Source: UBA668 sp038234785
Lineage (GTDB): Bacteria; Actinomycetota; Acidimicrobiia; Acidimicrobiales; Ilumatobacteraceae
NCBI GenBank assembly: GCA_038234785.1
Contig: JBBQTC010000003.1
Span: forward strand, 1 to 64,000
Direction: 5' to 3'
DNA: 64,000 bases
This document shows, piece after piece, positions 1-7,619 of the stretch (within the stretch, counting starts at the first letter, position 1; each line of letters opens with the position of its first letter). Below the pieces are notes generated by a model that was given only the letters and a program-made list of their open reading frames with translations, made no database searches and was not told the DNA's origin. A program made the position numbers and the translations under genes.

Positions 1-1
1 A

Positions 2-160
2 GTCGACTTCGTCGACTCCAGCGGGCTGCGGGTTCTGATCGAAGGACATCAGCAGTTGGAGCGCGACGGCCGGGCGCTGGTGCTCGCCCGGCCGTCGCCC
101 GCCCTTCGTCGCCTGCTGGCTCTCAGCGGCGTGATGAACTATCTCAACGTGGTGGACTGA
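2..160 (+). CDS. STAS-domain anti-anti-sigma factor, C-terminal part
   Basis: The window opens inside this gene and only the last 52 codons are present. They read VDFVDSSGLRVLIEG and end ALRRLLALSGVMNYLNVVD. The D-S-S-G-L segment is the phosphorylation-site signature of SpoIIAA/RsbV-type STAS proteins, with the serine normally phosphorylated by an anti-sigma kinase and dephosphorylated by a PP2C phosphatase. A PP2C phosphatase with PAS and GAF sensors lies about 520 bases away on the other strand, so the two could belong to one partner-switching circuit; that link is inference. The N-terminal half lies outside the window. Confidence 0.85.
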   Translation, partial: VDFVDSSGLRVLIEGHQQLERDGRALVLARPSPALRRLLALSGVMNYLNVVD

Positions 161-161
161 C

Positions 162-608
162 TCAGTCGTCGGTCTGCGCGTCGAGAAAGGCGTCGCCCAT
201 CGAGGTGCGCGTCTCGTCGTCCATCCGTGTGCTCAGCATCGGTAGCACCGTTGCCTCTTCATTCGCCGCGTGGCCGTGCACCTTTGTGCGAAATTCGAGG
301 AAGAGACGCTGGAACTCGTCGGAGTCCACCGGGAGCGACTTCAACGTCATCAGCACCTGGGAGGCCGCTGTTTCCTCGTCGGTTCGCTCATCGGCGATCC
401 GGACACCGTCGGGGCCGAACTCTCGCAGCGCGGGGTAGACGACGTGCTCCTCGGCAGACTCGTGGACGTCCAGAAGATGGGCGAGTTCCTCGAACTCATC
501 GGCTCGGACGCGTCCGCTCGCCTCGGCCACGGCGTCCAAACGAGCGGCGACATCGGCGTGCTGACGCAGGATCACATCGGTGATGTCCGTGTGGGTCGTG
601 GTACTCAT
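162..608 (-). CDS. hemerythrin domain-containing protein
   Basis: A 148-residue protein with spaced His and Glu residues typical of hemerythrin HHE cation-binding domains: ILRQH near residue 17, then HLLDVHESAEEHVVYP, then HGHAANEEATVLP. The family binds a di-iron centre in a four-helix bundle and is used for oxygen, NO or iron sensing or storage. I chose the ATG at 608 rather than a longer upstream start because AAGGAG lies 7 bases before it and the longer N-terminus is Arg/Pro-rich and looks non-coding. It is convergent with the STAS gene, one base apart. Confidence 0.85.
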   Translation of the reverse strand: MSTTTHTDITDVILRQHADVAARLDAVAEASGRVRADEFEELAHLLDVHESAEEHVVYPALREFGPDGVRIADERTDEETAASQVLMTLKSLPVDSDEFQRLFLEFRTKVHGHAANEEATVLPMLSTRMDDETRTSMGDAFLDAQTDD

Positions 609-681
609 TGGGGATCTCCTTCGGGGTCGGGGATGCCGACGAGTACCCGGGTCCCGCACACGACGAAACCTGTCCCTTCGA

Positions 682-2481
682 TCAGTGCGGGGTGATTCTG
701 ACGATCAGCAGCGCAATGTCGTCGTTGCGCCGGTCGAACCGAAGGACTGCGTCGAGCGCCTGGTGAATCAGGTCGGCAACGTCCTCGGCGGACGATGCGC
801 CGACCGTGGCGCTCGCGAACATCTCCGCGAACTGTTCACCGTCCAACCCGTGCGGGGGAGCGACGTCGGTGGCACCGTCGGTGTAGAACAGCACGAAATC
901 GCCCTCCTTCAGCGCGGTGGTCACCTGTGAGAACGAGCAATCATCGAAGGCCCCGAGCAGGGTTCCGGGTAGGCCGATTGCACGGGCACCGCCACCGGCG
1001 GCGTGCAGTGGTAGCGGGTGACCACCGCAGACCACCGTCAGCCGTGGTTCGCTGTCGATGTCTTCGAGCACGGCGTAGAGGGCGGTGAGGATCGCTCCAC
1101 TCTCGGAGCGTTTCACGGCTCGATTCAGCGAATTGAGGACATCCGTCGGCGAATCCCCGTGCCACGCGCTGTCGCGAATCGTATGGCGAGCGAGACCGGT
1201 GAGTGATGCGGCTGCGGGCCCGGTGCCGCACACATCGCCCACCACGAACCCCCAGCTTCCCGCCTCCACGGAGAACACGTCGTAGAAGTCGCCGCCGACC
1301 TCGGTCATCTCGCCCGCCGCCCAGTACCGAACGGCGATCTCGACGCCGGGGATGTCAGGGAGGGCGCTCGGGAGCAGGCTCTGCTGGAGCGTGTGGGCGA
1401 TGACGCGTTGCTGGTCGTTGAGGCGTGAGTTCTCCAGGCTGGAAGCGATCCGTCCGGCGATCGCATGCGCGAGCGTGACGTCCTCGGACGTGTAGCGCCT
1501 CGACGAACTCGACATCACGAACTGCATCGCTCCGAGCACCCGTCCTCGTTTGACCAACGGCACCGCAATCGCCGATCGCAGCGCGAGTTGATGGATGACG
1601 TCTCGTTCCTCGTCGGTGGCATCGACGTCGGCGATCACTTCCGCGGTGATCTCCGGATAGAAGACCGTCTGGCCTGTCCGGATGACGTGGGGCACGCCGA
1701 TCGCCGCATCCGGGTCGTAGGGAAATCGTCGCTGCAACTCGCGGGCGTACGCCACCATCTCGGGGTCGACGTGGGCGATGGTCACGAGCGGGGTCCAGGG
1801 GTCGTGGTCGGCCAGGACGTGGATGGAGCACCAGTCGCCGAGTCGAGGCACGACGGTGTTCGTCACGTTCGTCATGATCTCGTCGATGCTGGAGGAGCGG
1901 TTCAGCGCGTCGTTGATCGCGCTCAGGAACTCCAGTCGCTCTCGTTGCACCCGTTCGTTGTCCGCTGCTGCCACGGCCAACTCGGCGAGGCGGGCCCGTT
2001 CGTGCTCCTTGGTGACGCGGTCGGTGACGTCGCCGCAGCAGCCAACCGTTCCCGCGGTCGCGCCGTGTTCGTCGACGATGGCGCTGCCGGCTCCTGCCAC
2101 CCAGTGGACGGACCCATCGGGCCACACGACCCGATGGTCGACTCGGTAGGCACCCTGCGTCTCCACCGCCTGTTGCACCACCGCGAGCACGTGTTCACGG
2201 TCGTCGGGGTGCAAGCAGGAGACGTACATTTCGAAGGTTCCGTCGAACTCGCCAGGCCCGAGCCCGAACAACGCCTCCAGGCGTTCGTCCCACACGGTTC
2301 GGCCCGTCGCCATGTCCCATCGCCACGTCCCCAACCCTCCCGCGTCCAACGCAAGGCGGAGATGTTGAGCGAGTTCTCGCGTGTGCTGCTCGGCGGCCCG
2401 ACGGCCGTCGAGTTCGTCCGATGTTACGCCGGCCCGGCCCGGGGCCGTGCGTGCGCTCTCGGACTGACCCTGACCGCTCAT
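682..2481 (-). CDS. PAS-GAF-SpoIIE (PP2C) serine phosphatase
   Basis: A 599-residue signalling protein. Residues about 43-160 form a PAS domain (LGTWRWDMATGRTVWDERLE, then HPDDREHV). Residues about 190-350 form a GAF domain. The C-terminus is a SpoIIE/PP2C phosphatase with VGGDFYDVF, VVGDVCGTG, LFYTDGATD and DDIALLIVR, whose Asp residues normally bind two Mn/Mg ions. This is the RsbU/RsbP architecture, which dephosphorylates STAS anti-anti-sigma factors in response to a sensed signal. No membrane segment is evident, so it is probably cytoplasmic. The input sensed by PAS/GAF cannot be told from the sequence. Confidence 0.9.
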   Translation of the reverse strand: MSGQGQSESARTAPGRAGVTSDELDGRRAAEQHTRELAQHLRLALDAGGLGTWRWDMATGRTVWDERLEALFGLGPGEFDGTFEMYVSCLHPDDREHVLAVVQQAVETQGAYRVDHRVVWPDGSVHWVAGAGSAIVDEHGATAGTVGCCGDVTDRVTKEHERARLAELAVAAADNERVQRERLEFLSAINDALNRSSSIDEIMTNVTNTVVPRLGDWCSIHVLADHDPWTPLVTIAHVDPEMVAYARELQRRFPYDPDAAIGVPHVIRTGQTVFYPEITAEVIADVDATDEERDVIHQLALRSAIAVPLVKRGRVLGAMQFVMSSSSRRYTSEDVTLAHAIAGRIASSLENSRLNDQQRVIAHTLQQSLLPSALPDIPGVEIAVRYWAAGEMTEVGGDFYDVFSVEAGSWGFVVGDVCGTGPAAASLTGLARHTIRDSAWHGDSPTDVLNSLNRAVKRSESGAILTALYAVLEDIDSEPRLTVVCGGHPLPLHAAGGGARAIGLPGTLLGAFDDCSFSQVTTALKEGDFVLFYTDGATDVAPPHGLDGEQFAEMFASATVGASSAEDVADLIHQALDAVLRFDRRNDDIALLIVRITPH

Positions 2482-2556
2482 CGTGCCTCAGTTCATCGAA
2501 GGTCCGCTCAGGAGAAACGCACCTTCACCAAGATCCGGAACCCCGGGCGTCCATCC

Positions 2557-2573
2557 CTGAGCGAGATGCTCAG
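2557..2573 (-). terminator. hairpin overlapping the stop of the CxxC protein gene
   Basis: CTGAGC and GCTCAG form a perfect 6-bp stem around a 5-base loop. It overlaps the stop codon of the gene ending at 2570 and lies between that gene and the PAS-GAF-PP2C gene downstream. No U-tract follows, so it could be a weak terminator, an attenuator or chance. Confidence 0.3.
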
Positions 2574-3001
2574 CGATCCGCCCCTTCGCCGTTGGCAACG
2601 TCGGCCGCATCCATGGCGGAACTCTCGGACGGGTCCGCCGCGGCATCGGAGGGGCTCGCGTTCGGGGGGAGCGAGGCGTCGCCTCGACCGTCCTTCATCG
2701 TGGCGAGGATGTCGCTGTCCTCGGCGGAGGCCATCGGCCCGTAGCCCAGCACGAGGAGGCCCTTCGCCCGACAGTTCGGGCAGGAGAGTGCGACGACGGC
2801 GATCATGTCGTCGGGGTCGGACGCTCCCTCGAGGCGGCGCAGGCTGTCGATCGTGAACTGTGATGACGACATCACCGAACCGCAGTTCACGCATTCGACG
2901 GTTCCGTTGTTGCTCGGGGAGAAGGACGAGTCGAATCCGCTGCGTTCGTAGCCGGCCAGCACAGCCGCCAAGGTGGTGTTGTCCGATGGGCTGTTGGTCA
3001 T
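2570..3001 (-). CDS. hypothetical protein with two CxxC motifs
   Basis: A 143-residue protein of unknown function. ECVNCGSVM near residue 35 and LSCPNCRAKG near residue 75 give two CxxC pairs that could form one zinc ribbon. The C-terminal third is rich in Ala, Ser and Asp and is probably disordered. I chose the ATG at 3001; in-frame ATGs further upstream (up to 3106) would run into the start of the divergent gene at 3099. It lies upstream of the PAS-GAF-PP2C gene on the same strand, 88 bases away. Confidence 0.6.
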   Translation of the reverse strand: MTNSPSDNTTLAAVLAGYERSGFDSSFSPSNNGTVECVNCGSVMSSSQFTIDSLRRLEGASDPDDMIAVVALSCPNCRAKGLLVLGYGPMASAEDSDILATMKDGRGDASLPPNASPSDAAADPSESSAMDAADVANGEGADR

Positions 3002-3098
3002 GAGGAGTGACTGCCCGGATGTGGTCCCGTCGAAACACCGCATGGTGCCTGGGTGCGACTCATCCGGTGTTTGAGATCGCCCATCGGCTGGGCAGACG

Positions 3099-3518
3099 AT
3101 GGACATGCCAGCCTTCCCCCGTCCGCGTCTCGAACCCGCACGCTTCGACTTCCTCTACGTCGGTGCTGTCGGCCTTGCCGCCGAGGCGTTCACGGCTACC
3201 TCCCGGCGAGCGTTCGTCGAGGTGTCCGATGAAGCGCTCACCATCCGCTTCGGTCCGTGGATGATGACGACGCCGCTCTCGAACATCGCCGCCATCCAGG
3301 AGTCCGGTCCCTACGCAATGTGGAAGGTGATCGGACCCCCGCGTGTCTCGTTCGCCGACCGCGGCATCACATTCGCGACCAACCACGACCGGGGCGTGTG
3401 CATCAGCTTCTTCGAGCCGATCCCTGGCGTCGAGCCCACGGGTCGGGTGCTCCATCCGGGCGTGACGGTGACTGTCAGCGACCCTGGTGGACTCGTCGCG
3501 GCGCTCGGGGCACGTTGA
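3099..3518 (+). CDS. conserved hypothetical protein
   Basis: A 139-residue soluble protein I cannot assign to a function. It reads as a folded protein (FGPWMMTTPLSNIAAIQESGPY, then a beta-rich middle and a C-terminal VTVTVSDPGGLVAAL) with no transmembrane segment or recognisable catalytic motif. Two in-frame ATG codons, at 3099 and 3105, could start it. It is divergent from the CxxC-protein gene and sits 56 bases upstream of the heliorhodopsin gene on the same strand, so co-transcription with it is possible. Confidence 0.6.
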   Translation: MDMPAFPRPRLEPARFDFLYVGAVGLAAEAFTATSRRAFVEVSDEALTIRFGPWMMTTPLSNIAAIQESGPYAMWKVIGPPRVSFADRGITFATNHDRGVCISFFEPIPGVEPTGRVLHPGVTVTVSDPGGLVAALGAR

Positions 3519-3574
3519 TCATGAATTCGCCGCAGGAGGGGACAACAGGTTCGGCGGTCGGGCACGATGGTCGG

Positions 3575-4321
3575 ATGGACCCCATCCAGCGCCTTCGACG
3601 TACGAACGCATTTCTCGCAGTGCTGCACGCCGCGCAAGCCGTGGTGATGATGCTGCTCACGAACGGTCGCTCGTTGCCGGTCACCGGCGCGTTCGGGAAC
3701 GGGCCGCCGGGGCAACCAAATGGCCCGGTGGTGCTCGAGCGCCTGTTCTCGTACCGCATCGGTTGGGCCACTGCCGGCTTCATGCTGCTGTCTGCGCTCT
3801 TCCATGCCATCGTCGCCAGCCCGTGGGGCTTTCCCCGCTATCGGCGCGAGTTGGAGGCGCACCGGAATCGCTTCCGATGGGTCGAGTACTCGCTCTCCGC
3901 CTCGCTGATGATCGTGCTCATCGCCGGCATCGTCGGGATCAGCGACGTCGCGGCGTTGATCGGGCTGTTCGTCGTGAACGCGTCGATGATCCTCTTCGGC
4001 TGGTTGATGGAGACCACGAACACGGACAGGTCGAAGATCAACTGGAACCCCTTCGTGTTCGGCTGCATCGCCGGTGTCGCGCCGTGGATCGCGATCGTCA
4101 TCTACCTCGCCGGAGCGAACGGCGATGTACCGAGCTTCGTCTATGGCATCTTCGTGTCGCTGTTCGTGCTGTTCAACTGTTTCGCGGTGAACCAGTTCCT
4201 CCAGTACCGGCAACGGGGACGATGGCGCGACTACCTGTTCGGTGAGCGGGTCTACATGGTGCTCAGCCTTGTTGCGAAGTCCGTGCTTGCCTGGCAGATC
4301 TTCGTCAACATCCTGATCTGA
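3575..4321 (+). CDS. heliorhodopsin
   Basis: A 248-residue protein with seven hydrophobic segments, the usual heliorhodopsin length. In the last helix, LSLVAKSVLAWQ places Lys235 where heliorhodopsins carry the retinal Schiff-base lysine. In helix 3, RWVEYSLSAS gives Glu104 as the expected counterion. His18 in LHAAQ and His77 match the two conserved histidines of the family. Heliorhodopsins bind all-trans retinal, have slow photocycles and an inverted membrane orientation (N-terminus inside); most are thought to be sensory or to modulate a partner and not to pump ions. I chose the ATG at 3575 because the upstream extension of the frame overlaps the previous gene and lacks the family pattern. 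No retinal-synthesis gene is in the window. Confidence 0.93.
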   Translation: MDPIQRLRRTNAFLAVLHAAQAVVMMLLTNGRSLPVTGAFGNGPPGQPNGPVVLERLFSYRIGWATAGFMLLSALFHAIVASPWGFPRYRRELEAHRNRFRWVEYSLSASLMIVLIAGIVGISDVAALIGLFVVNASMILFGWLMETTNTDRSKINWNPFVFGCIAGVAPWIAIVIYLAGANGDVPSFVYGIFVSLFVLFNCFAVNQFLQYRQRGRWRDYLFGERVYMVLSLVAKSVLAWQIFVNILI

Positions 4322-4324
4322 CGG

Positions 4325-4345
4325 CGCCCCCGCCGCTCAGGGGCG
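4325..4345. terminator. candidate bidirectional terminator hairpin
   Basis: CGCCCC and GGGGCG form a 6-bp GC-only stem with a 9-base loop, between the stop of heliorhodopsin at 4321 and the opposing glycosidase stop at 4337. The placement suits a shared terminator, though there is no long T-run on either side. Confidence 0.4.
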
Positions 4346-6235
4346 TTCGGTGGGCACGGTCACGTACTTGCCGAGGTCGCCCTCATCGGCCCGACGGCTG
4401 ACCGGCGCCACGACGAAGAACGCCCAGTCGCGCGGCGCAAGCGCGGCGGTGAGCACACTGGCGTGGGACTCGGTCTGCGCCCGCCAGTCGAGCACCGAGC
4501 GCGTGCCGTCGAAGTCGAGGTCGATCAGTGCCAGAACGTCCTCGACCACCATCGCCGGCGTCGAGACGTTGATCGCGACCACGTAGGTCCAGACGGCTCC
4601 CTCGGACGTCGCGGTGGTCGTGGCCCATGCCAGCCGCTCGCCGCGACCCGGGGCGCCGAACAGGCAGTCGTCGACCAGCCCGACCGGACGGTCGACGTGT
4701 CGGATCCGACCGTCGGCGTCGCACGTCCGCATGACGATGTCAGCGTCGGTGTGGCCGATTCGGTCGCCGATGCCGACCGGACCGGCCGACAGGGCGGAGA
4801 GGAGCGCCTCGAGTTCGGCGTGACGGTCGCCGTCGATCGAGTCGGCCCCCGGTGCCGGTGACTGCGAGAAGAACACGTCCTTGAACGCCCGAAGCCCGAG
4901 GGCGCCGGCGAGTCGGTTCACCGTCAGGTACCAGACCCACAACACGGCCGGGTCCTCCGCAAATCGGTAGTCGTCGCTCGTGCGAACTGCGATGACGTGC
5001 GGAAGGGAGGCAGCGAGGATGATGTCGGCCGGCGTTGCCATGCACCAGAGCAGATCGACGCCGGTGGCATCGGCGTGACGGTCGAGCGCGGACTGCCAGG
5101 CAGCGGCCCGGCCGGGACGCTCACGGAGCGCCCGCACACCGAACCAGTACATCAACATCCAGTCCTGCTCGATGCAGCAGGCTCCCCATCGCCGCGCGTC
5201 ATCGAACCATTGCCGGAAGAAGTCGGCATCGACCGGGTGGGCGGCGAGGGCGTCGACCCACCAGTCGCCTCCTTCGTGCAGGTACGGCGACGATGGCGAG
5301 ATGTGTCGGGAGTGAAGGACGAGCGGTGGGCGATCGAGCCCGTCGGACCAGCACTCGATCGCGTCACGCTGCTCGTCGCCCGTGTCGCCCGTGTCGCCCG
5401 TGTCGCCCGTGTCGCTGAAGGCGTCGTTGCGAGGCGTCCACCTCATCATGCCGGTGGGCGGCACGTCGCTCGGGTAGCCGATGTCGGCGATCGGGCGCTG
5501 TGTCTCGTGGACGTAGAACCAGGAGTCCAACTCCACAGCAGTGACCGGCACACCACGGTCGCGGAGTCGACCGACGGCATCGGCCACACTGGCGCCGATC
5601 GTTCGGCCGGGTTCGGTGCGATACCAGTAGGCGGCGCCGTTGTCGGTCCAGTACGACAGGTGGGACGTGATCGGGTTGGTGTCTCGGCGACGCTCCCTCG
5701 GTGGCCCGCCGCACAGTTCGCCTGCCCACGCGGCGAGGACCTCGTCGGCGGAGGTGCCGTCGTAGATCCCGACGGTGGTCTCGAAGCCTGCCGGGACCGT
5801 GTCGAGGTCGCCGTGCCACCCCCAGCGAAGGGCGCCACCCTCCACGCTGATGATCTGCTCGTGCACGCTCGTGAGTGGCGCGACGAGCGTGGTTCGCCGG
5901 CCCGAGCGGACGAGGAGCAGCCCGAGCGCCGGCGGCGAGTGCAGGTTCGGGGCGGGCCGGAAATCGAAGTCGAGGTTCGGCCCGGCGATCACCGGAAGGG
6001 CGAACTGGGTGAACGCGAACCCGAGCAGCTGCGGTGGTGTTCGTGTGGGGTCGGTGTCGAGTGTCAGCGACGTGGACGCTCCCGGACGGGAGAAGCGCCC
6101 GGTCGCCAACTCGTTCGAGTCGACGTTCGCCCGCAGGGTGACATGTCGCCCGTGTGGCGCGTCGGCGACCGACAGCTCCACGCCAGGAGGCGCAACGAGG
6201 TGACCGACCTCGATCAGTGAGTCGGCCTCTGGCAT
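4337..6235 (-). CDS. glycoside hydrolase, clan GH-D-like (alpha-galactosidase-type)
   Basis: A 632-residue protein with an N-terminal beta-rich region to about residue 180 and then a TIM-barrel-like region. SYWTDNGAAYWY (194-205) and VELDSWFY (234-241) mark barrel strands. IEQDWM puts Asp358 in a nucleophile-like position, and VRTSDD (Asp421/Asp422) resembles the R-x-S-x-D acid/base signature of GH27/GH31/GH36. Substrate is unknown and no signal peptide is visible. I chose the ATG at 6235 because the upstream extension is in the wrong frame relative to a separate small ORF. Residues about 275-287 are a (Thr-Gly-Asp)n run encoded by a 9-bp tandem repeat. The exact GH family is uncertain. Confidence 0.75.
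   Translation of the reverse strand: MPEADSLIEVGHLVAPPGVELSVADAPHGRHVTLRANVDSNELATGRFSRPGASTSLTLDTDPTRTPPQLLGFAFTQFALPVIAGPNLDFDFRPAPNLHSPPALGLLLVRSGRRTTLVAPLTSVHEQIISVEGGALRWGWHGDLDTVPAGFETTVGIYDGTSADEVLAAWAGELCGGPPRERRRDTNPITSHLSYWTDNGAAYWYRTEPGRTIGASVADAVGRLRDRGVPVTAVELDSWFYVHETQRPIADIGYPSDVPPTGMMRWTPRNDAFSDTGDTGDTGDTGDEQRDAIECWSDGLDRPPLVLHSRHISPSSPYLHEGGDWWVDALAAHPVDADFFRQWFDDARRWGACCIEQDWMLMYWFGVRALRERPGRAAAWQSALDRHADATGVDLLWCMATPADIILAASLPHVIAVRTSDDYRFAEDPAVLWVWYLTVNRLAGALGLRAFKDVFFSQSPAPGADSIDGDRHAELEALLSALSAGPVGIGDRIGHTDADIVMRTCDADGRIRHVDRPVGLVDDCLFGAPGRGERLAWATTTATSEGAVWTYVVAINVSTPAMVVEDVLALIDLDFDGTRSVLDWRAQTESHASVLTAALAPRDWAFFVVAPVSRRADEGDLGKYVTVPTERP
5374..5415. repeat. 9-bp tandem repeat inside the GH-D glycosidase gene
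   Basis: The unit tgtcgcccg is present in three perfect copies from 5383 to 5409, flanked by a near-copy before and a partial one after. On the coding strand it gives Thr-Gly-Asp repeats. Each unit is 9 bp, so copy-number change would keep the reading frame. Confidence 0.85.
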
Positions 6236-6248
6236 GGAGCCAGACAAT

Positions 6249-6404
6249 TCAGGTCCGCCCGGAAAGGCGCATTGCGTGCTCGTCGGTGAGGCACCGCGGT
6301 GCGGTGGCCAGCCAGCCGTCGAAGTCAGGGATCGTGAAGAACGCGTCCGGGTTCGTTTCCGGAAGCGCCAATGCGAGCGGGCCGATCTCGTCGATGCGAA
6401 CCAT
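6249..6404 (-). CDS. small hypothetical ORF (51 aa), possible gene remnant
   Basis: A 51-codon frame starting MVRIDEIGPLALALPE and containing NPDAFFTIPDFDG and WLATAPRCL. It ends 13 bases before the glycosidase start, on the same strand. The composition looks like real protein, and the FFTIPDFDG / W-x-x-x-AP-x-x-L pattern is reminiscent of MmcQ/YjbR-type proteins, but it is far too short for one. It may be a remnant, a small gene or chance. I cannot decide from the sequence. Confidence 0.35.
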   Translation of the reverse strand: MVRIDEIGPLALALPETNPDAFFTIPDFDGWLATAPRCLTDEHAMRLSGRT

Positions 6405-6433
6405 GGGCACACGGTAGTGCGCCCGGTTGCGGG

Positions 6434-6928
6434 TCAGCGCCGGCGCGCCTTGGCGTGCTGCTCGACGAACTTCAGCATCGTCAGGTGCTTCGCAGTGTCC
6501 ATCTGCATCGTCTCGACGAGCAGGCTCCACAGGGTCGTGTCCTCGAAGTCGCGAAGCTCCTTGCGAAGGCGCTTGAGCTCGAGGGCGTCGCGTTCTTCGT
6601 TGTCGATCAACCGCCTCGTGAGCTCGAGCACGACCTCGTTGTCCGCATGATGGAAGTCGAGGTAGGGCACCACCGGGTCGTCGGTGCTCAGCTCGGCCTG
6701 GAGCTTCAGCGAAGCGGCGAGATCGGCGAACTGACGATGGTGTCGTCGCTCGTCCTCGGCCAAAAGCCCGATGACGTAGGCGAGGGCTTTCGAGTTCGTG
6801 TGTTCGGCGGCCTGCACGTAGCCACTGAGCATCTCCCCCTCGATCTGGGCGTGAGTGGTCAGGTGCCGGAACATCTCGCGCTCCCAGACGCTCGCCCCGA
6901 CGGGTGGTTGCAGCGTGTCATCGCTCAT
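6434..6928 (-). CDS. ferritin-like/rubrerythrin-type protein
   Basis: A 164-residue all-helical protein. IEGEMLSGYVQAAEH and EDERRHHRQF in the first half, and ELTRRLIDNEERDAL and METMQMDTAKH-type segments in the second, give the paired E...ExxH layout of ferritin-like di-iron proteins. The role could be iron binding, peroxide detoxification or a structural variant; no rubredoxin domain is present. I chose the ATG at 6928, since the much longer frame upstream runs antisense through coaE. It is divergent from coaE, with 72 bases between starts. Confidence 0.7.
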   Translation of the reverse strand: MSDDTLQPPVGASVWEREMFRHLTTHAQIEGEMLSGYVQAAEHTNSKALAYVIGLLAEDERRHHRQFADLAASLKLQAELSTDDPVVPYLDFHHADNEVVLELTRRLIDNEERDALELKRLRKELRDFEDTTLWSLLVETMQMDTAKHLTMLKFVEQHAKARRR

Positions 6929-7000
6929 GGTGTGCAGTGTGGTCCCGGCCGCGCCCCACGAGCCAGAGGCTTTCTGCCCGAGCACGACTAACGTGCGGAT

Positions 7001-7615
7001 GTGCTGGTCATCGGGCTCACCGGAGGTATCGGATCGGGCAAGTCGACCGTCGCATCGATGCTCGCCGAACGCGGTGCGGTCGTGATCGACGTCGACGCCG
7101 TTGGCCGGGAAGTGATCGCACCCGGCGGCCGCGCGGAGGCCGCCGTACTCGCCGAGTTCGGCTCCGTGGTCGCCGGGGAGGATGGTCACATCGAGCGGGC
7201 GGCGCTCGCCCGGGCCGTCTTCGGAGCGCCCGCGGAACTCGATCGACTGACGTCGATCAGCCACCCGGCGATCAATGAGTCGTTGACGGCGCGCCTCGCG
7301 ACCGAACCGCTGGACGCGATCGTGGTGCTCGACATGGCGATCCTCGTCGAGAGCGGCCTCGGTCGGCTCGCCGACGGACAGGGATACACCAAGGTGGTCG
7401 TGGTGGAGGCGCCGGTCGAGCTCCGCGTCACCCGCGCTGTGGCCCGCGGGATGGTCGAGGCTGACGTGCGCGCCCGCGTCTCGTCGCAGGCGACCGATGC
7501 GCAGCGACGAGCGGTCGCGGATGTGGTGATCGTCAACGACGGCGATCGGGCATCGCTCGCGTCCGAAGTGACGACGCTCTGGACGACCATCGAGACGTGG
7601 GCCGCCGAGGCCTGA
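7001..7615 (+). CDS. coaE: dephospho-CoA kinase
   Basis: Phosphorylates the ribose 3'-OH of dephospho-CoA with ATP, the last step of coenzyme A synthesis, in the cytoplasm. The 204-residue protein starts at a GTG and has the P-loop GGIGSGKS at residues 8-15, then VIDVDAVGREVIAPGG, the CoA-site segment ISHPAI, and VVVVEAP followed by R-rich lid residues (VARGM, ARVSSQATDAQRR). Length is normal for bacterial CoaE. It stands alone between divergent and convergent neighbours. Confidence 0.95.
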   Translation: MLVIGLTGGIGSGKSTVASMLAERGAVVIDVDAVGREVIAPGGRAEAAVLAEFGSVVAGEDGHIERAALARAVFGAPAELDRLTSISHPAINESLTARLATEPLDAIVVLDMAILVESGLGRLADGQGYTKVVVVEAPVELRVTRAVARGMVEADVRARVSSQATDAQRRAVADVVIVNDGDRASLASEVTTLWTTIETWAAEA

Positions 7616-7619
7616 CTCC

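Noticed and set aside
1465..2856. 463-codon frame opposite the phosphatase
   Set aside because: No conserved motifs; Arg/His/Gly-rich composition typical of the antisense of a GC-rich gene.
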